In this document: positions 1 through 12,522 of the stretch, piece after piece
Layout of the letters: each line of letters opens with the position of its first letter
Numbering within the stretch: the first letter of the stretch is position 1
Assembly: GCA_013076295.1 (NCBI GenBank)
Contig: RQOL01000692.1
Coordinates: 1 to 64,000, forward strand
DNA length: 64,000 nucleotides
Source: Sanderia malayensis
Lineage: Eukaryota; Cnidaria; Scyphozoa; Semaeostomeae; Pelagiidae
Reading direction: 5' to 3'
Notes under the pieces: generated by a model
What the model was told of the DNA's origin: nothing
Databases searched by the model: none
The model's input: the letters and a program-made list of their open reading frames with translations, nothing else
Translations under genes and position numbers: made by a program

Positions 1-147
1 TTTAACAAAACATCGCACGCAAATGTCAGGTAGGCCTAGTCAATGCCATGCACAGCAGTCCGGTAACAGCTCTCGGACACTCCTTATGTTGCGATTTATT
101 TTTGTTAGGTACTCCCTTACCTACCTTCAGACTTTAGCTTACTGGAA

Positions 148-3100
148 ATGGACAGGGATAATGCAGCTGCTGGTAAGTAAGTTTTCTAACTTGAAATTTA
201 TCCCTTGCATTCCTGTCTCAACCTACCGGCCTAAATGGCCTATTCCTTTTCAGTCACTAAATGGCTAGTCACTGACTAGTAGTCAGCACAGCAACGAGCC
301 TGGAAACTTATTGATTTCAACCCACTTTTCATATTCTTAGCTCCCGTACCAGTATCTTACTGTGAAAACTGACCTTTGTAATCGAGAGCTTAAACTATCC
401 TATCCTGAATTGAAGGAAACCAGTTTCGTCCGGAGATTAGGGCTAGGGCTATTCGTCCGAGTTTTTTAGGCCGCTTTGCAAGATTTCTCCTTTTGTTTTT
501 AATAGAGAAGTCCAAGTAATAAAATACGCCGTAGCCCTGTCTCTTCATCTACATCTACATCTACCAGATACTGCCTGCCTTCTAAAAAAGAAGATTCCGG
601 CAGGGTGACAGGCCAGAGTGGAAAGTCAGCCAATACGTTTGCAAAATTAGGAACTTATAGTTATACTAAAGCTGCCCAATATGCGGCTCTTGTCTCATCC
701 AATGCTCAGTTGGGAAAAGTAATACTTGGTATTGTTATACCTGTCTGTATATGTAATTAATGTCAACGAAAGAACACAAACAAGGTAGCCTAGGCCTAAA
801 TCAATATCAATCTGGATGTTTGCAGGCTTGATTGAAAATCCAATAATTTGTATGTTTTGTTAATTTTCACTGTTTCCATTGATTTGTACAGGGGTAAAAT
901 ATTTTATCATCTAAGACATTCTGCTTATCAAATTTTTGAGCACTTGGCCCAGAGTGGAAACTTTTTTGTGCACAGGTGCCCTTTTGGTGCAGCTCAAATT
1001 TCAGCTTGGGTGTGGTTGTTACAGGAATTCCAGACTGGGGTCAATGATGTTCAAATATCTGAACTCTATAGTTTTGGTCTATAGCCCTGTTTATCCTTAC
1101 TGGAACACTACATTACATTGGCACTACATAATAAAACTTAAGCCTGGTTCTTCTTTGGTCAAAGAAGGTTGACCCAAATTTAGGTTGGCAGCATTTACTC
1201 GCATGGTTGACACCTAGGATGGTTGAAGGTGCTGTGGCATCGTGCCGAGCACAGTCACGGTAGCGTCACAGCCAGGGTGGAAGTCTCTGCTGACCCGTGG
1301 TGTCAAGAGCTCAGTGTGGTCAGGGTTCAAGCCCAGCCACGGTAGCATCACAGCCAGGGTTGAGGTCTCGATCAGTTAGCCTACTACTGAGATCCTAGTG
1401 ACTGGCGCTAAAAAACCATTTCACCTTCACCTTCACCTAAATTGAAAGGAAAATTTGAATTCTGTATGCTTTTAATGGCACAGATTGCCAAGTGAAAATA
1501 AAAACAATTTGCTGCCAATCACATGGAATACTACATTTTGTGTGTTAAAGTGGATGGCCTATACTATTTTTGTGAGCTCTTAATGGCCTAACTGTGTACT
1601 TTCATACACTGATGTTATAAAAAACTTTGTAGACTATTTGTGGGTTTATTGTTAAATGTGATTATTGTTATAGATGTTTCCAAAGGTGGGAGAATCAAGA
1701 AAGGTCGAATTCTAGATCCAGATCGTTGTCTCACTGATGTGTTGGAATTGACACTGCCATCAAAAAAGAAATTGATGAAAAAGAATGTGAAAAGGGAAAT
1801 AGTTGTTGAGTATGCAAGAGATTCAGAAACTGGTAAAAGAGTAATTTCAAATCCAAGAAGACATGGTGACAGAAAGAAGCAAAAGTCTCAACTGGAAAAT
1901 AATGAAAACATGACAACTTCATTCCCAGGTTAATTTTTAAATTAATCTCCCTGAGTAAAACACATCATAGGTAAAAATATGCTCAGATATTTTCTGGTTA
2001 AGGTTTGAATGAAAACAACAATTGATTATGAAAGAAGATCCCAACCACAAGATTGTGTACTACTTCAGCTGTTATTCAATTTTATCCTACTTTAAGGTAC
2101 TGAATTCATAAAGGAATGGCTTGAAAAGTATCAATTATTTTCAGTATAACAGTTATGCTCTTTCATTTCTATAGGAAATATTAAGCATATGTGTAGGACA
2201 ATTTTTTCCTGGAATGTTTGGGCCCTTTGTTTCGATGTATTTTTTTGAGATTTTCATTATGTCAAGTCCGTGTACAGTGTGCCTTGCTTAACAACTAGTT
2301 TTTTGGTGCTTGAAACTATTTCAAAACAGGCAGTGAATATGAAATGTTTTGAAAAAGCCTCTTTCATCAAAGAATCCAATCTTTGATGCAACTATCTTTG
2401 ACAGTATATTTTAAATATTTTTTAGAGCATCAATTGTGTATGGAAATTGACAGTGAAGGATCACATAAAGATGCAGAGCATATACTGGAGAATAATGAAA
2501 AAGGTATGCTTTATTGAAACAAAATTGTTTTGCTGCAATCTGGTTCTTGTTCTAATATAACCTGGTTTAATTCTATTCTTGATTGGTAATAGTAGTTCTG
2601 TCTCTTCCTGAGGCTAATAGTTGTAATGATGACAATAGTAAGAGCAAATGATCATAATCATGATGATAATAGTAATATTGCAAAAAATAACAATAATTAA
2701 AAGCATTACAAACTTGTGCTGTATAGATTATTCCTTTATTGCTAAATGTTCTGTCAGAGAATTGTTTTGATGACATCTCACATTGACTGTCATTCTTGTG
2801 CTACTATTTTGTTATTTTTAATGGTGCTTTCATGTCTTTTTCTTTGCTACTCAATTATAATTGTATTCTTATAATTTGATTATAGTTGTAATCATTTTTT
2901 TCATTTTTGATGTAACTTCTGCATCATGGAGTTATTGAATTTATCTTTTAGACCTTAAAGCTATGATTTCTGAATGTGAAAAGCTGACACTATCTCAAAA
3001 AGACAAATCTGAGTCATCTAAGTGGACAGACAGATTGGAGAAAGCATCAGCAATGTGGGAAAAACATAGAAATTATATTGCAGAGTGTGCCCTAGAGATA

Positions 3101-6100
3101 GAATCTTTTAGTGGGTCTTTGAATATATGCGAAAACTGCAATGTGAAGAATCCAGAAATAAGATGCCTAGACTGTGCTGATTCAAAGTTTTTGTGCATTT
3201 CATGTGATGAACTTGTGCATGAGAAATTTCCTTTGCATGACAGAGACGGCTGGGTGGATGGCTTTTATAAACCATTGCTTCCATCGGAAACAAAAGATGC
3301 TGCCAGTGCCAATATAATTCACATTGGTAAGGCGCTGAAAGTGCTATGTATAATTTTTACATTCAGGGTGTTATTTCTATTGATGAAAGAATAAATTTTT
3401 CTGCTTTTTTTGTATACACAAATCTGGTTGTATGTTTGATTTTAATAAGTGCTGTTTTTGTGTCAAAGCTTCTTGTTCTTTTGTGTATAACTTATTTCTG
3501 TTCTTAGATCGGAGACCAGTTCTTCATTCTAAGAAATGTCCTAAATGTAAAAGTTCAGAGCTGGAATGTCAAATTGTTGATGAAGATTGTATAATCGTAA
3601 CTGTTAAGGGTATGCCTTGTTTTTTTTGTCCGCATGCCTACTTGTTTTCCATTTTGTCTTTGTTATAATATTGTGATATCCTCACAAAAATTATTGAAAT
3701 TTTTCCTGTATCAAAATTTAATGGATTGTTACCACATTTGCAGGTAGATTTGACTTGAAGAAATACTTCATGTTATGTAAATCTTGTTGTCATGAGTGGG
3801 ATCCATTTAACCTGAAAACCCTAATCAAGTTCAGATTATGGCCTGGTAGCCCAGAAGCGTGTACATACTTATTTGACCAGGATGTGTTTAGATTGTGGAA
3901 TTCGTTCAGTAAGAGAATGCCAGGGTCCTCTGAAAGTGCTTTCCTGTCATCGCTCAATGATATTTCAGCTGAGAGAGGAAGGGTATTTATAATTTTTTTC
4001 TTTTTATAACAAATAATATGAAATCATTTATTTTATGTACATATAAAACAGGGTTGTTTGTACTTTTGTTTACTTGTTAAACTGTCTTTTAGTCTGTGTG
4101 TATAACAGTTTGGTTGTGTAGGTCGAGTTAAGGGATCTTTGTTATCTGCATTTTTAGAGATTTGTTTTGTCACAAAATTATCACATAAGATTTGTCTTAT
4201 TGAATATATTTACCAAATATTTTGCTGGAAAATCTCGCATTGGTTAGTTAAATGATAAATTCAATAATTGAATTTTTTCAGCTGAAAGAAATTCATTCTC
4301 AAACATTCACAAAAGCATTCAAAGAATGGAAATATTTGAATCATGAATTGGAACAGCTGCAGCAGAAAAATTGGATGGTTTGCCCCCCGTGTACAATATC
4401 TCAACACTCTTGCCATGTGGACGGCAATTGTAAATTATATCGCTATAAAAATGCTGGAAGGTAACATTAAACTTGCCACTATTATGCAGTAAATATAAAA
4501 TGTGGCTGAGAGTGACGACTGTAGCATTTCAGTTTATTCCATTTCCCTGCAGGTCATTTTATTGTTTATACTTTTCTGATTCTGCATGAAATAAAAATTC
4601 ATTTTTACTTTAATATGCGTTTGGTTTCACGCTAGGTTGTACAAACAACCGCATAATGCCTGATGTAACTGTTTGCTTAATACAACATATATTTCGTTTA
4701 TCAGGAAAAGAAACGAGAACTACTATGGAAATGCCTTTATTGAAGAAAATGACAGTGTCCTCGAATTCTTGAATGAGACATACCAATACAGGGGAGGAGT
4801 GAATGCTAAGGTGATCATATTATGTGTGATAGTACAATAAACACAACATATGTATGTATGTATCTACGTATCATTTGCCACTATTTACAAGTTTTACAAA
4901 ACAGATTAGGTAAAAACAGATACAATACAATATACAAGGTTAAAAATGTACAGTAAAACACCCCTAATTACAGTGGCAGGAATAGCATTAAAAGGTCAAG
5001 CTAACCTTATTTCCATAATGGTCCCCTTAGGTTGTTAGTATAACGGAAAAAACGTTGGAAAAAAGCAAATCTATATGTTTTTGATAAAAACCTGGTTTAT
5101 CATGATCGAGAGAGATCAATGAAGGGACCTAACCATCATCAACAGAATCATTTTACTTGTTTAATCTTTTATTAGTGTAAGTGTTATTGTTGTGTAAGTG
5201 AAATCCTAAGTGATGTCTCCATTTCTGTGTATGTGTTTCTAACCTATTTATTATTTGGAGAAATGAATCCTACTCTTGCGCTATCTTCTTTAATATGTTG
5301 AATGGTGTTTGTTTTACTTCTTGTAACAATGTTTGCCATACTTATGGTACTATTTATAATTCATGTGAAAAAACGTAGTAATCCTCAAATAACGATTTTC
5401 TTCTTTCAGGAGAGCAGTGATAAGGATTGCGGCAGCTCATCTTGGAAGGCGGCATCAAATATTGGTCGCAAGCGTTCAACACTTGATGAAACTGGACTAG
5501 ACATTGTCTCATGTCGCCACAGCATTGGTCAGAGAGCCGTCAATATGTTTCAAGGAGAGCTGTATGGTTATGCATTGTTCTTGCAGAAAAGCTTCTTGCT
5601 TCCAAGAAATGTGGAATTTTTCTTTTGTGATGTTGTGTGCAAATATTGGCCATGGGTTCTGAAGGTTGCACCTGAAGTAGCTGGAAAAATGAAGCCAGCC
5701 CTGTCAATCATGCATGCAAAAGGACACGCTCCTTCCTGTCAGGTAGGCTACTGTTTTAATTTAGCACAGTTTTGTGTGTCTTTCGTGTATGTGAAGAATG
5801 CATTGAGAGGAGTAATTTTTTCAAAACTGAAGATTTGGTATGCAACCTTTAAGTTATTATAGATAAGCTAGAGATCTATACATAGTTGCCCAATGCCACA
5901 GTTTTCGTAATATTTTTTGACAACAGTCTTATCTGTCGATTTATTTTGGTTATAACAAGGTGACAGCAATTAGATGGTGGTTATGTAGTTCACTGGGAAG
6001 CTTAGCTGGCGCTGTCATTTTAGAATTCATATGATCTTTATATTTTCTTGAACTAGGTTCTCTGGGATGGTGAATGGCAAACTGGGGCGGGCAGATCTAC

Positions 6101-9100
6101 TGGAGAGGAAACAGAACAGGTCAACGGCTATTTATCGAGAACAGGAAGCACAACAAAGCATATGCTGCCAGAAAGTAAGTGAATCTAGAGGTGCTTTTGT
6201 TTGCATTTACCATAACACTGAAGATAAACCTAAAGAATTTAATATTTGGTTTGTTTTTTTCTTACAAGACTCTGCAACATCGCTCATATTCTGTCTAGAT
6301 GCTTCAGCATTCTAAATTTTTTTGGCTCAGTATGCCAATAATCTTCGTTACATCTTTATTGCTTTTCAGTGAATTGTAGAATGCTTTTCAGCATTACTGT
6401 TTTGCGTTTATTTCCTAATGTTTTAACGATCCCCTGTGCGAGAATTGTAACTTCAATTTGCGTCAACCATGCAATTCCTGTCAGCATGGAATGAAAATAG
6501 CGATCTGAGAAAGTATGAATCGAAAATGAAAAACTTTATTGAAAAAATTTGTGCGTCACGTTATTTTTGATAGTATATGCACATAACCTTATTTATTCTT
6601 TCGGAAATATCAAATATTGTTCATACATTTTTAGACAGAGAAGAAGCATTGACAGAGTTCATGATGGCCTGGAATAAAAGAAAAATATTGAAACTACCAA
6701 AAGACCTCTGCACCCGCTACCTTAAGGTGAGCTTCCTGGCAGCATTTTGACAAAATTGCTTGTAATTGAAATTAATTGATTTATAAGATGATGCAATTTT
6801 GGTACTTCCGTATTAAGAGCGGTTTTAGTACAATTTATTATATTGCTTATAAATATATTTTCAAGCTGCAAAATATACTTAATCATGATTTCATAATTGA
6901 CTCAACGCGAGTTCAAAAGATTAAGTATTATGATTGAATAGTTACACCTTGTTTCTGCGTTTCCTTTCGGTTAAAATTGTAAATGAAGGACTGTGTTACT
7001 TGAACTGTTTTAAGGAGTTTAACGACCTTTTTTGTAGACCAACAAAGAGCTGCTGATTGTCTCCGAAAAGATAGAGAGTTCTTTTAAAGAAATGAGTATA
7101 ACTGAAACTGATGCGGAAGTACATTCTTGGATAGAAGAGATAAAGCTTTTGGCATCTGGTAATCACACTGAATTGTGTCTGAATTGAGCCTTTTGATCTT
7201 TGATGCCTATATTGTTTTATTACTTATAATAGTAATAAGAGTAATTCATTTTTTTTTCAGTGGATCACTCAGTAGAAACGGATGCAACGTTAAGTGAAAA
7301 GGCTGAATACATCCTGCTAGCTGCGATGTCGAAAGAAGACCAACAAGTGCAAGTTTTGCCGGAACTTCAGCAGTTGCCTGTCCCTCTTATCTCCAAATTA
7401 CGTTTTAAAGATATTCCATCTTCAAAAACTGGAAGAGTATCGCGTTTGACTCAATTAAGTGAGAAATACTATTCATTTGATGACAGCTTCCATACAGCAC
7501 ATGGAGAACTCATAATGTGCATCATTGACATGGTCAAAAGACAAATTGAGAAGATGTGCTACAATATGTCGCATTATTCGTTCTTGATAAAAAAGATTGC
7601 TGGTATGAAGCCAAACTAATTTTTCGATTAAATAGACACCTTTGCAAAGTTGGTCACCGTTTTGTCAGCTCTTTGTTTTTATTGGGGAGCTTTGAAAGCA
7701 ATTCTCTTACTTGCTAGAATTCAATACGTTACTAGGGAAATTATTCCTAGAGCTTTCTTCAGAAAACCTTAATGAAAAACGAAAATTAGAAATAGCCACC
7801 ATCTTCTGCGGATGCATCTACTGATTTGAATAATTTTGTGACATTCATTATCACATGAAGTCTTTTCCCTGTATTATTATAGTTTTGGTCCCTTTCCCAC
7901 CCAGATTTATTCATGTAACAGTTTGAATCTAAACGCTGGGACTGGAGCATTTACGTTTTTGGTTTGTCATGTGTCGTAAGTACTTTTCCTCTTCTTGTTT
8001 AGACAGGAGTAAATGGAGACATGTCTTGAGAAAACTGATCTCAAAAGAAAAAGCAACTTTATCGCTTTGTATCGATTCATACGAATCTTGCTTGCAGTTA
8101 AATGACCCTTGTTCTGTAATGACGAAGAAGATTAAAGAGGACATTCTAGCTGGAAATTTCCCCTGGAGAAGAGTACACGAACTTTCAGGAAATGGTAACG
8201 TCTTTTGAAGATTTATGTTTGCTTTACCTATAATTGGTTCAAGCTGGATTAAACGTTTTTACTATACATTTCAGTGCTTTTACTTTTCAACCAATGCTAA
8301 TTATTGCGACAAAAGAGCATCTTTGTTGACTTTTTGGGGAGCGAAAGTTGGTGATAAATTGTACACCTACACCATAAAGAAATGACATAGCAGCTTGATC
8401 ATAAGAGTGCAATATTATGATTAAGCTGCTTTGTCGTATTTATGGTGTTCTGTTGGTCCTAAAAATTGCAGTGTCAAGTTTGGTTGCTGTGCTGTTTTTA
8501 CAAACAGCATTTTATTATTTTTGTTATTTGTGTTATTATTTTGTTTTTTGTACAGTTGACATCGCGGATAAGCGATTGATTGTGCAATGGTGTCTGGTTC
8601 GTGATCGCCTGTCAGAGGAGAAAAATATAATCATCAAAGAAATGCACAGCTATCTATCATATTATAAAGATGTAGTTATGCCAAATCTGGAGAAAGAGCA
8701 ACGTGATATTGCCGAAGGTCTTTGTGAGTAAATTTCATGTGTAGGATTCAACTGTAAATTCTGTCTTTAAAAGTGAAGTGTATTGCCTTATTTTGAAATT
8801 GATAAAAATATATTAGCTACTCTTTCAGTAATTGGCACTTGTTACTATCTTTCAGGGAACTGTTTAGGTAGTGACTCGAATAAGGACAATCATCAAGAGG
8901 ACAACAAGGTAAAGATTTACTTACTATAACTTTTTGTAATCTATAATTACTGTTCTATTTTATGCGTGCACACTTCATTCTTGCGTAAACTATTTCATCA
9001 ATAAAAGGTTCCAGTGTTTTCCTTTTGCTGTATAGGAATCAATTTTTCAAGGTGTGCAAAATGTAGTATCAGTTGAAATAAATCCGTTTGACGAAAACGA

Positions 9101-9522
9101 GTGCAAAACAGAGCCAAATACCCAACTGCAAAAAATCCTTAAAACCAAATTAGTAATAAAGACTTAAGGCTGTATCACGATTTTCCTTACAGATGCGCTA
9201 CCAGCCAGCTGATTTGCGAAAGGATGTGCTTTCTGGAATTCACGCTGTATTGTCACGGGGACGTGCATTTGCTGCGCAGAAAATATCCGACGGAATGTTC
9301 TGGTTCAAAAAGATATTTGCCGAAGTTTCTTCCTGTTCGGAAGGACCTACCGAAAATCTCCCGAGCTCATTCACACGTGAGATCAAGCTTCTATCTCGTC
9401 AATACTTCAGTGAGGAAAGTTCTGATAGTGAAACTGATAACGATTTTATCAATGAAAACGAAGATGACACTGACAGTGATGAACAATTTATAAGTAACGA
9501 TTCAAATATTGATAATGATTGA
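148..9522 (+). CDS. KDZ-family (Kyakuja-Dileera-Zisupton) transposase-like gene, 17 exons
   Basis: Exons inferred from GT-AG sites and phase: 148-172, 1674-1928, 2426-2503, 2952-3326, 3508-3609, 3744-3982, 4282-4460, 4705-4810, 5410-5742, 6057-6174, 6635-6726, 7038-7158, 7261-7602, 8003-8194, 8556-8723, 8856-8908, 9193-9522. All junctions keep frame, giving 1035 aa. A Cys/His cluster beginning CENC (about residue 179) is followed by a second CPKC cluster, as is typical of the N-terminal cysteine clusters of KDZ proteins. The transposase core shows DETGLD (about 478), CDVVCKYWPW (about 526), a MHAKGH motif and STGEETEQVNGYLSR (about 581). Those acidic residues are the candidate DDE triad. The tail is strongly acidic. 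Family assignment is from motif memory and quite firm. Exon 1 and the last exon are less certain. Intactness with 16 introns could mean a host-domesticated gene or an intron-rich element; I saw no terminal inverted repeats. Confidence 0.82.
506..718 (+). other. Possible extra 5' exon of the KDZ-type gene
   Basis: A 71-codon open stretch lies between an acceptor-like aatag (501-505) and a donor-like gtaata (719). It is rich in Ser/Thr and basic residues. Its open frame does not join in phase to the exons at 148-172 or 1674-1928, so I left it out of the main model. It could be an exon of another isoform, or chance. Confidence 0.25.
1205..1438 (+). repeat. tRNA-derived SINE-like copy (1)
   Basis: The block shares long stretches with 19545-19712. 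It contains a B-box-like GGTTCAAGCCC, a short inverted pair CCGTGG...CCACGG around it, and ends in a CACCTT-type repeat. Part of it (cacggtagc...cacagccaggg) is duplicated inside this copy. It lies in intron 1 of the KDZ-type gene. Confidence 0.6.
9036..9167 (+). other. Possible alternative last exon of the KDZ-type gene
   Basis: It follows a tatag acceptor (9031-9035) and reads in phase 0 from the exon ending at 8908. It stays open for 43 codons and stops at TAA 9165-9167. The main model instead splices 8908 to 9193 in phase. Both ends are formally possible, giving either a short neutral tail or a long acidic tail. Confidence 0.35.
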
Positions 9523-9529
9523 GAAGTAA

Positions 9530-10270
9530 AATATATATGACCTTTCATGTCTGTCGAACTAGAATATGGACTTTGAACTACTGAAAGTATTGATCACCTC
9601 TTCATCTTACAGAATCTCGATACTTGAAACAATATCTTTTCAAACGGTTTCTAGCCCATGCTCATGTATTTTCTAAATTTTGCGTTTAAAAAGTGCTTCG
9701 ATGGAACATCCATATAAATTTGAAGTAACTGAACTGAGTTTACATGAGATAAAACAGATTATGTTGTTTTTTGAATGGAAAATTTTGGATAAGTAAATAG
9801 AAGTATCACTTTTGCAGACAGGGTTTCTTATTCTTTCTAAGTATTTTTGTAACGTTAGTTGGTCTTATACTAGCTATCTCCATGTAGAAGCCAATTATAA
9901 ATATATAAATCTGTTGTTATTGTTTTTATTACTATGATTGCCTCGTTTCTTTGAATCATTCCTGATAGGGTATATATGTACCATCCAAAGAAGCTCCTTT
10001 ATAACAAACGCAGCACTCAAGTCAATATTGTTCAAGAAGCTTTCAGTTCTCCAAACTGAATGATAAAAAACCGTGAGTATCAACAATCTTTACAAATGAA
10101 ACATAGCCTCGAGAAATTTACTTTTTTTACTCGGTATGTCTATTTTAACAGATAAACTATTGTAAACATTGATTGTATTGAAGGAAAGTGTCAGTTACCT
10201 GTTTTGGCATTAATTAAACTTTCATCTGTAAGAGACTGCTGCATACACAGAAAACAGAATCCGTAAGAAA
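9530..10270. other. Non-coding spacer
   Basis: AT-rich 3' flank of the KDZ-type gene. No supported gene is seen. A short gggtatatatg near 9968 resembles part of the following satellite. Confidence 0.5.
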
Positions 10271-11468
10271 CCCGGCAACATTTTCAAAATATGTAATTTC
10301 CCGTCAAATCAATGTGAGCAACCCTAACAGGGTATATATGATGCTGGTTAGTTCCATCGTGGATAACGTTTTATCACAGAAAATCCATTTTTAAAACTGT
10401 TTACAGTAAAAGGGAGCAACATTTTCAAAATATGTAATTTCCCGTCATATCAATGTGCGCAACCCTAATAGGGTATATATGATGCTGGTTAGTTCCATCG
10501 TAGATAACATTTTATCACAGAAAATCCATTTTTAAAACTTTTTACAGTAAAACGGAGCAACATTTTCAAAATATGTAATTTCCCGTCATATCAATGTGAG
10601 CAACCCTAACAGGGTATATATGATGCTGGTTAGTTCCATCGTGGATAACGTTTTATCACAGAAAATCCATTTTTAAAACTGTTTACAGTAAAAGGGAGCA
10701 ACATTTTCAAAATATGTAATTTCCCGTCATATCAATGTGCGCAACCCTAATAGGGTATATATGATGCTGGTTAGTTCCATCGTAGATAACGTTTTATCAC
10801 AGAAAATCCATTTTTAAAACTTTTTACAGTAAAACGGAGCAACATTTTCAAAATATGTAATTTCCCGTCATATCAATGTGAGCAACCCTAACAGGGTATA
10901 TATGATGCTGGTTAGTTCCATCGTGGATAACGTTTTATCACAGAAAATCCATTTTTAAAACTTTTTACAGTAAAACGGAGCAACATTTTCAAAATATGTA
11001 ATTTCCCGTCAAATCAATGTGAGCAACCCTAATAGGGTATATATGATGCTGGTTAGTTCCATCGTGGATAACGTTTTATCACAGAAAATCCATTTTTAAA
11101 ACTTTTTACAGTAAAACGGAGCAACATTTTCAAAATATGTAATTTCCCGTCATATCAATGTGCGCAACCCTAGCAGGGTATATATGATGCTGGTTAGTTC
11201 CATCGTGGATAACGTTTATCACAGAAAATCCATTTTTAAAACTGTTTACAGTAAAAGGGAGCAACATTTTCAAAATATGTAATTTCCCGTCATATCAATG
11301 TGCGCAACCCTAATAGGGTATATATGATGCTGGTTAGTTCCATCGTAGATAACGTTTTATCACAGAAAATCCATTTTTAAAACTTTTTACAGTAAAACGG
11401 AAGCAACATTTTCAAAAATATGTAATTTCCCGTCATATCAATGTGAGCAACCCTAACAGGGTATATAT
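10271..11468. repeat. 141-bp tandem satellite, about 8.5 copies
   Basis: The landmark ggtatatatg recurs near 10331, 10472, 10613, 10754, 10895, 11036, 11177, 11317 and 11460, a period of 141 bp (140 and 143 in the last two). Two monomer types alternate. One has cagggtata, gtggataac and ctgtttac; the other has tagggtata, gtagataac and cttttta. This suggests a 282-bp higher-order unit at the left end that degrades to the right. No coding capacity is seen. Confidence 0.95.
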
Positions 11469-11469
11469 C

Positions 11470-12520
11470 CTTTTATTTCATAATATTTGTTCTGGAACAA
11501 CACAAAGAAAAAATTAATTTTCGATCATATGACAAGTGGTTAACCTTATCCTCAGCTATACTTTTTAGCGTTAGCTTCAACAAGTTGGAAAAAGTATGGC
11601 TGAGCATTTAGTGTTCATCTAATCTAAGGCGAAGTTATTTCACTTTTTGTCTGCTGATGCGTCATTTTTTTGAAATCAGAGAAAAATTGGGCCTAATTGA
11701 TTATGGAAAAGCTTCTTTTTTGTGGAATTCGATACCTTAGTATGGTCAAGTAGGACATGTTTTTGAAGCGTTTTAGGTAAGCCTTTTATTTAGGCCGGAT
11801 GATCATTATTTTGCTTCACGCTGCTTGTCTTCAGAGGGCAAAGTCTATTTGTGAAAAAAATCAGTTAAAAATCACCCCGGCCCCCCAGGCAAATGTTTTG
11901 CTTGGTTTTGTATTTTAGATGTTTATATCTATATTTTGGATACATCTTTAAGGGGAAATATTGCATATCCATAATTCATGAAGTAGTAAAGGGATATGAT
12001 GCCATATGATGCTGGTTAGTTCCATCGTGGATGACGTTTTATCACAGAAAATCCATTTGTTAAATTTTTTACAGAAAAACGACGAACATAGAGCAAAAAG
12101 AGACCTATACCAGAATACCAGGAAAACAAAAATTTCGTACAAAGTTTCTGGGTTACTGTAACTCTTTATCAAGTACAATGTAAATTTTTTAATTTACAAA
12201 ATAAGGTTAGAAAAAATTGCAATTAGGCTGACATGCAATTGTTGATGATGTCTGAATCATTAGTATGTTCGTTGTTAAGATGGGTTAAGATGTGTCTTTT
12301 TTGCCACAGAAAAGTAGGCAGAAAAAACTTAAGCTTTATTTTTCCATAAGTAAGATTGATTCAGATTATACAGTCCAGGCTCGAATATCATAATTATGGT
12401 ATGCCACTAGTGGAAAATTATCTCACATTATACAGTTATCACAAATATATATTATTATAATTATTATTATTATTATTACAAATTATCTCATTTATCGGAT
12501 TATCAAATCAAACAGGAAAA
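11470..12520. other. Non-coding spacer with a stray satellite fragment
   Basis: No supported gene. Positions 12003-12085 repeat part of the 141-bp satellite (tgatgctggttagttccatc and onward), detached from the array by about 530 bp. A TTA/ATT microsatellite sits near 12450-12478. Confidence 0.6.
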
Positions 12521-12522
12521 TT

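Noticed and set aside
10271..11468. CRISPR array
   Set aside because: Units are continuous 141-bp copies without unique spacers, and the DNA is eukaryotic.
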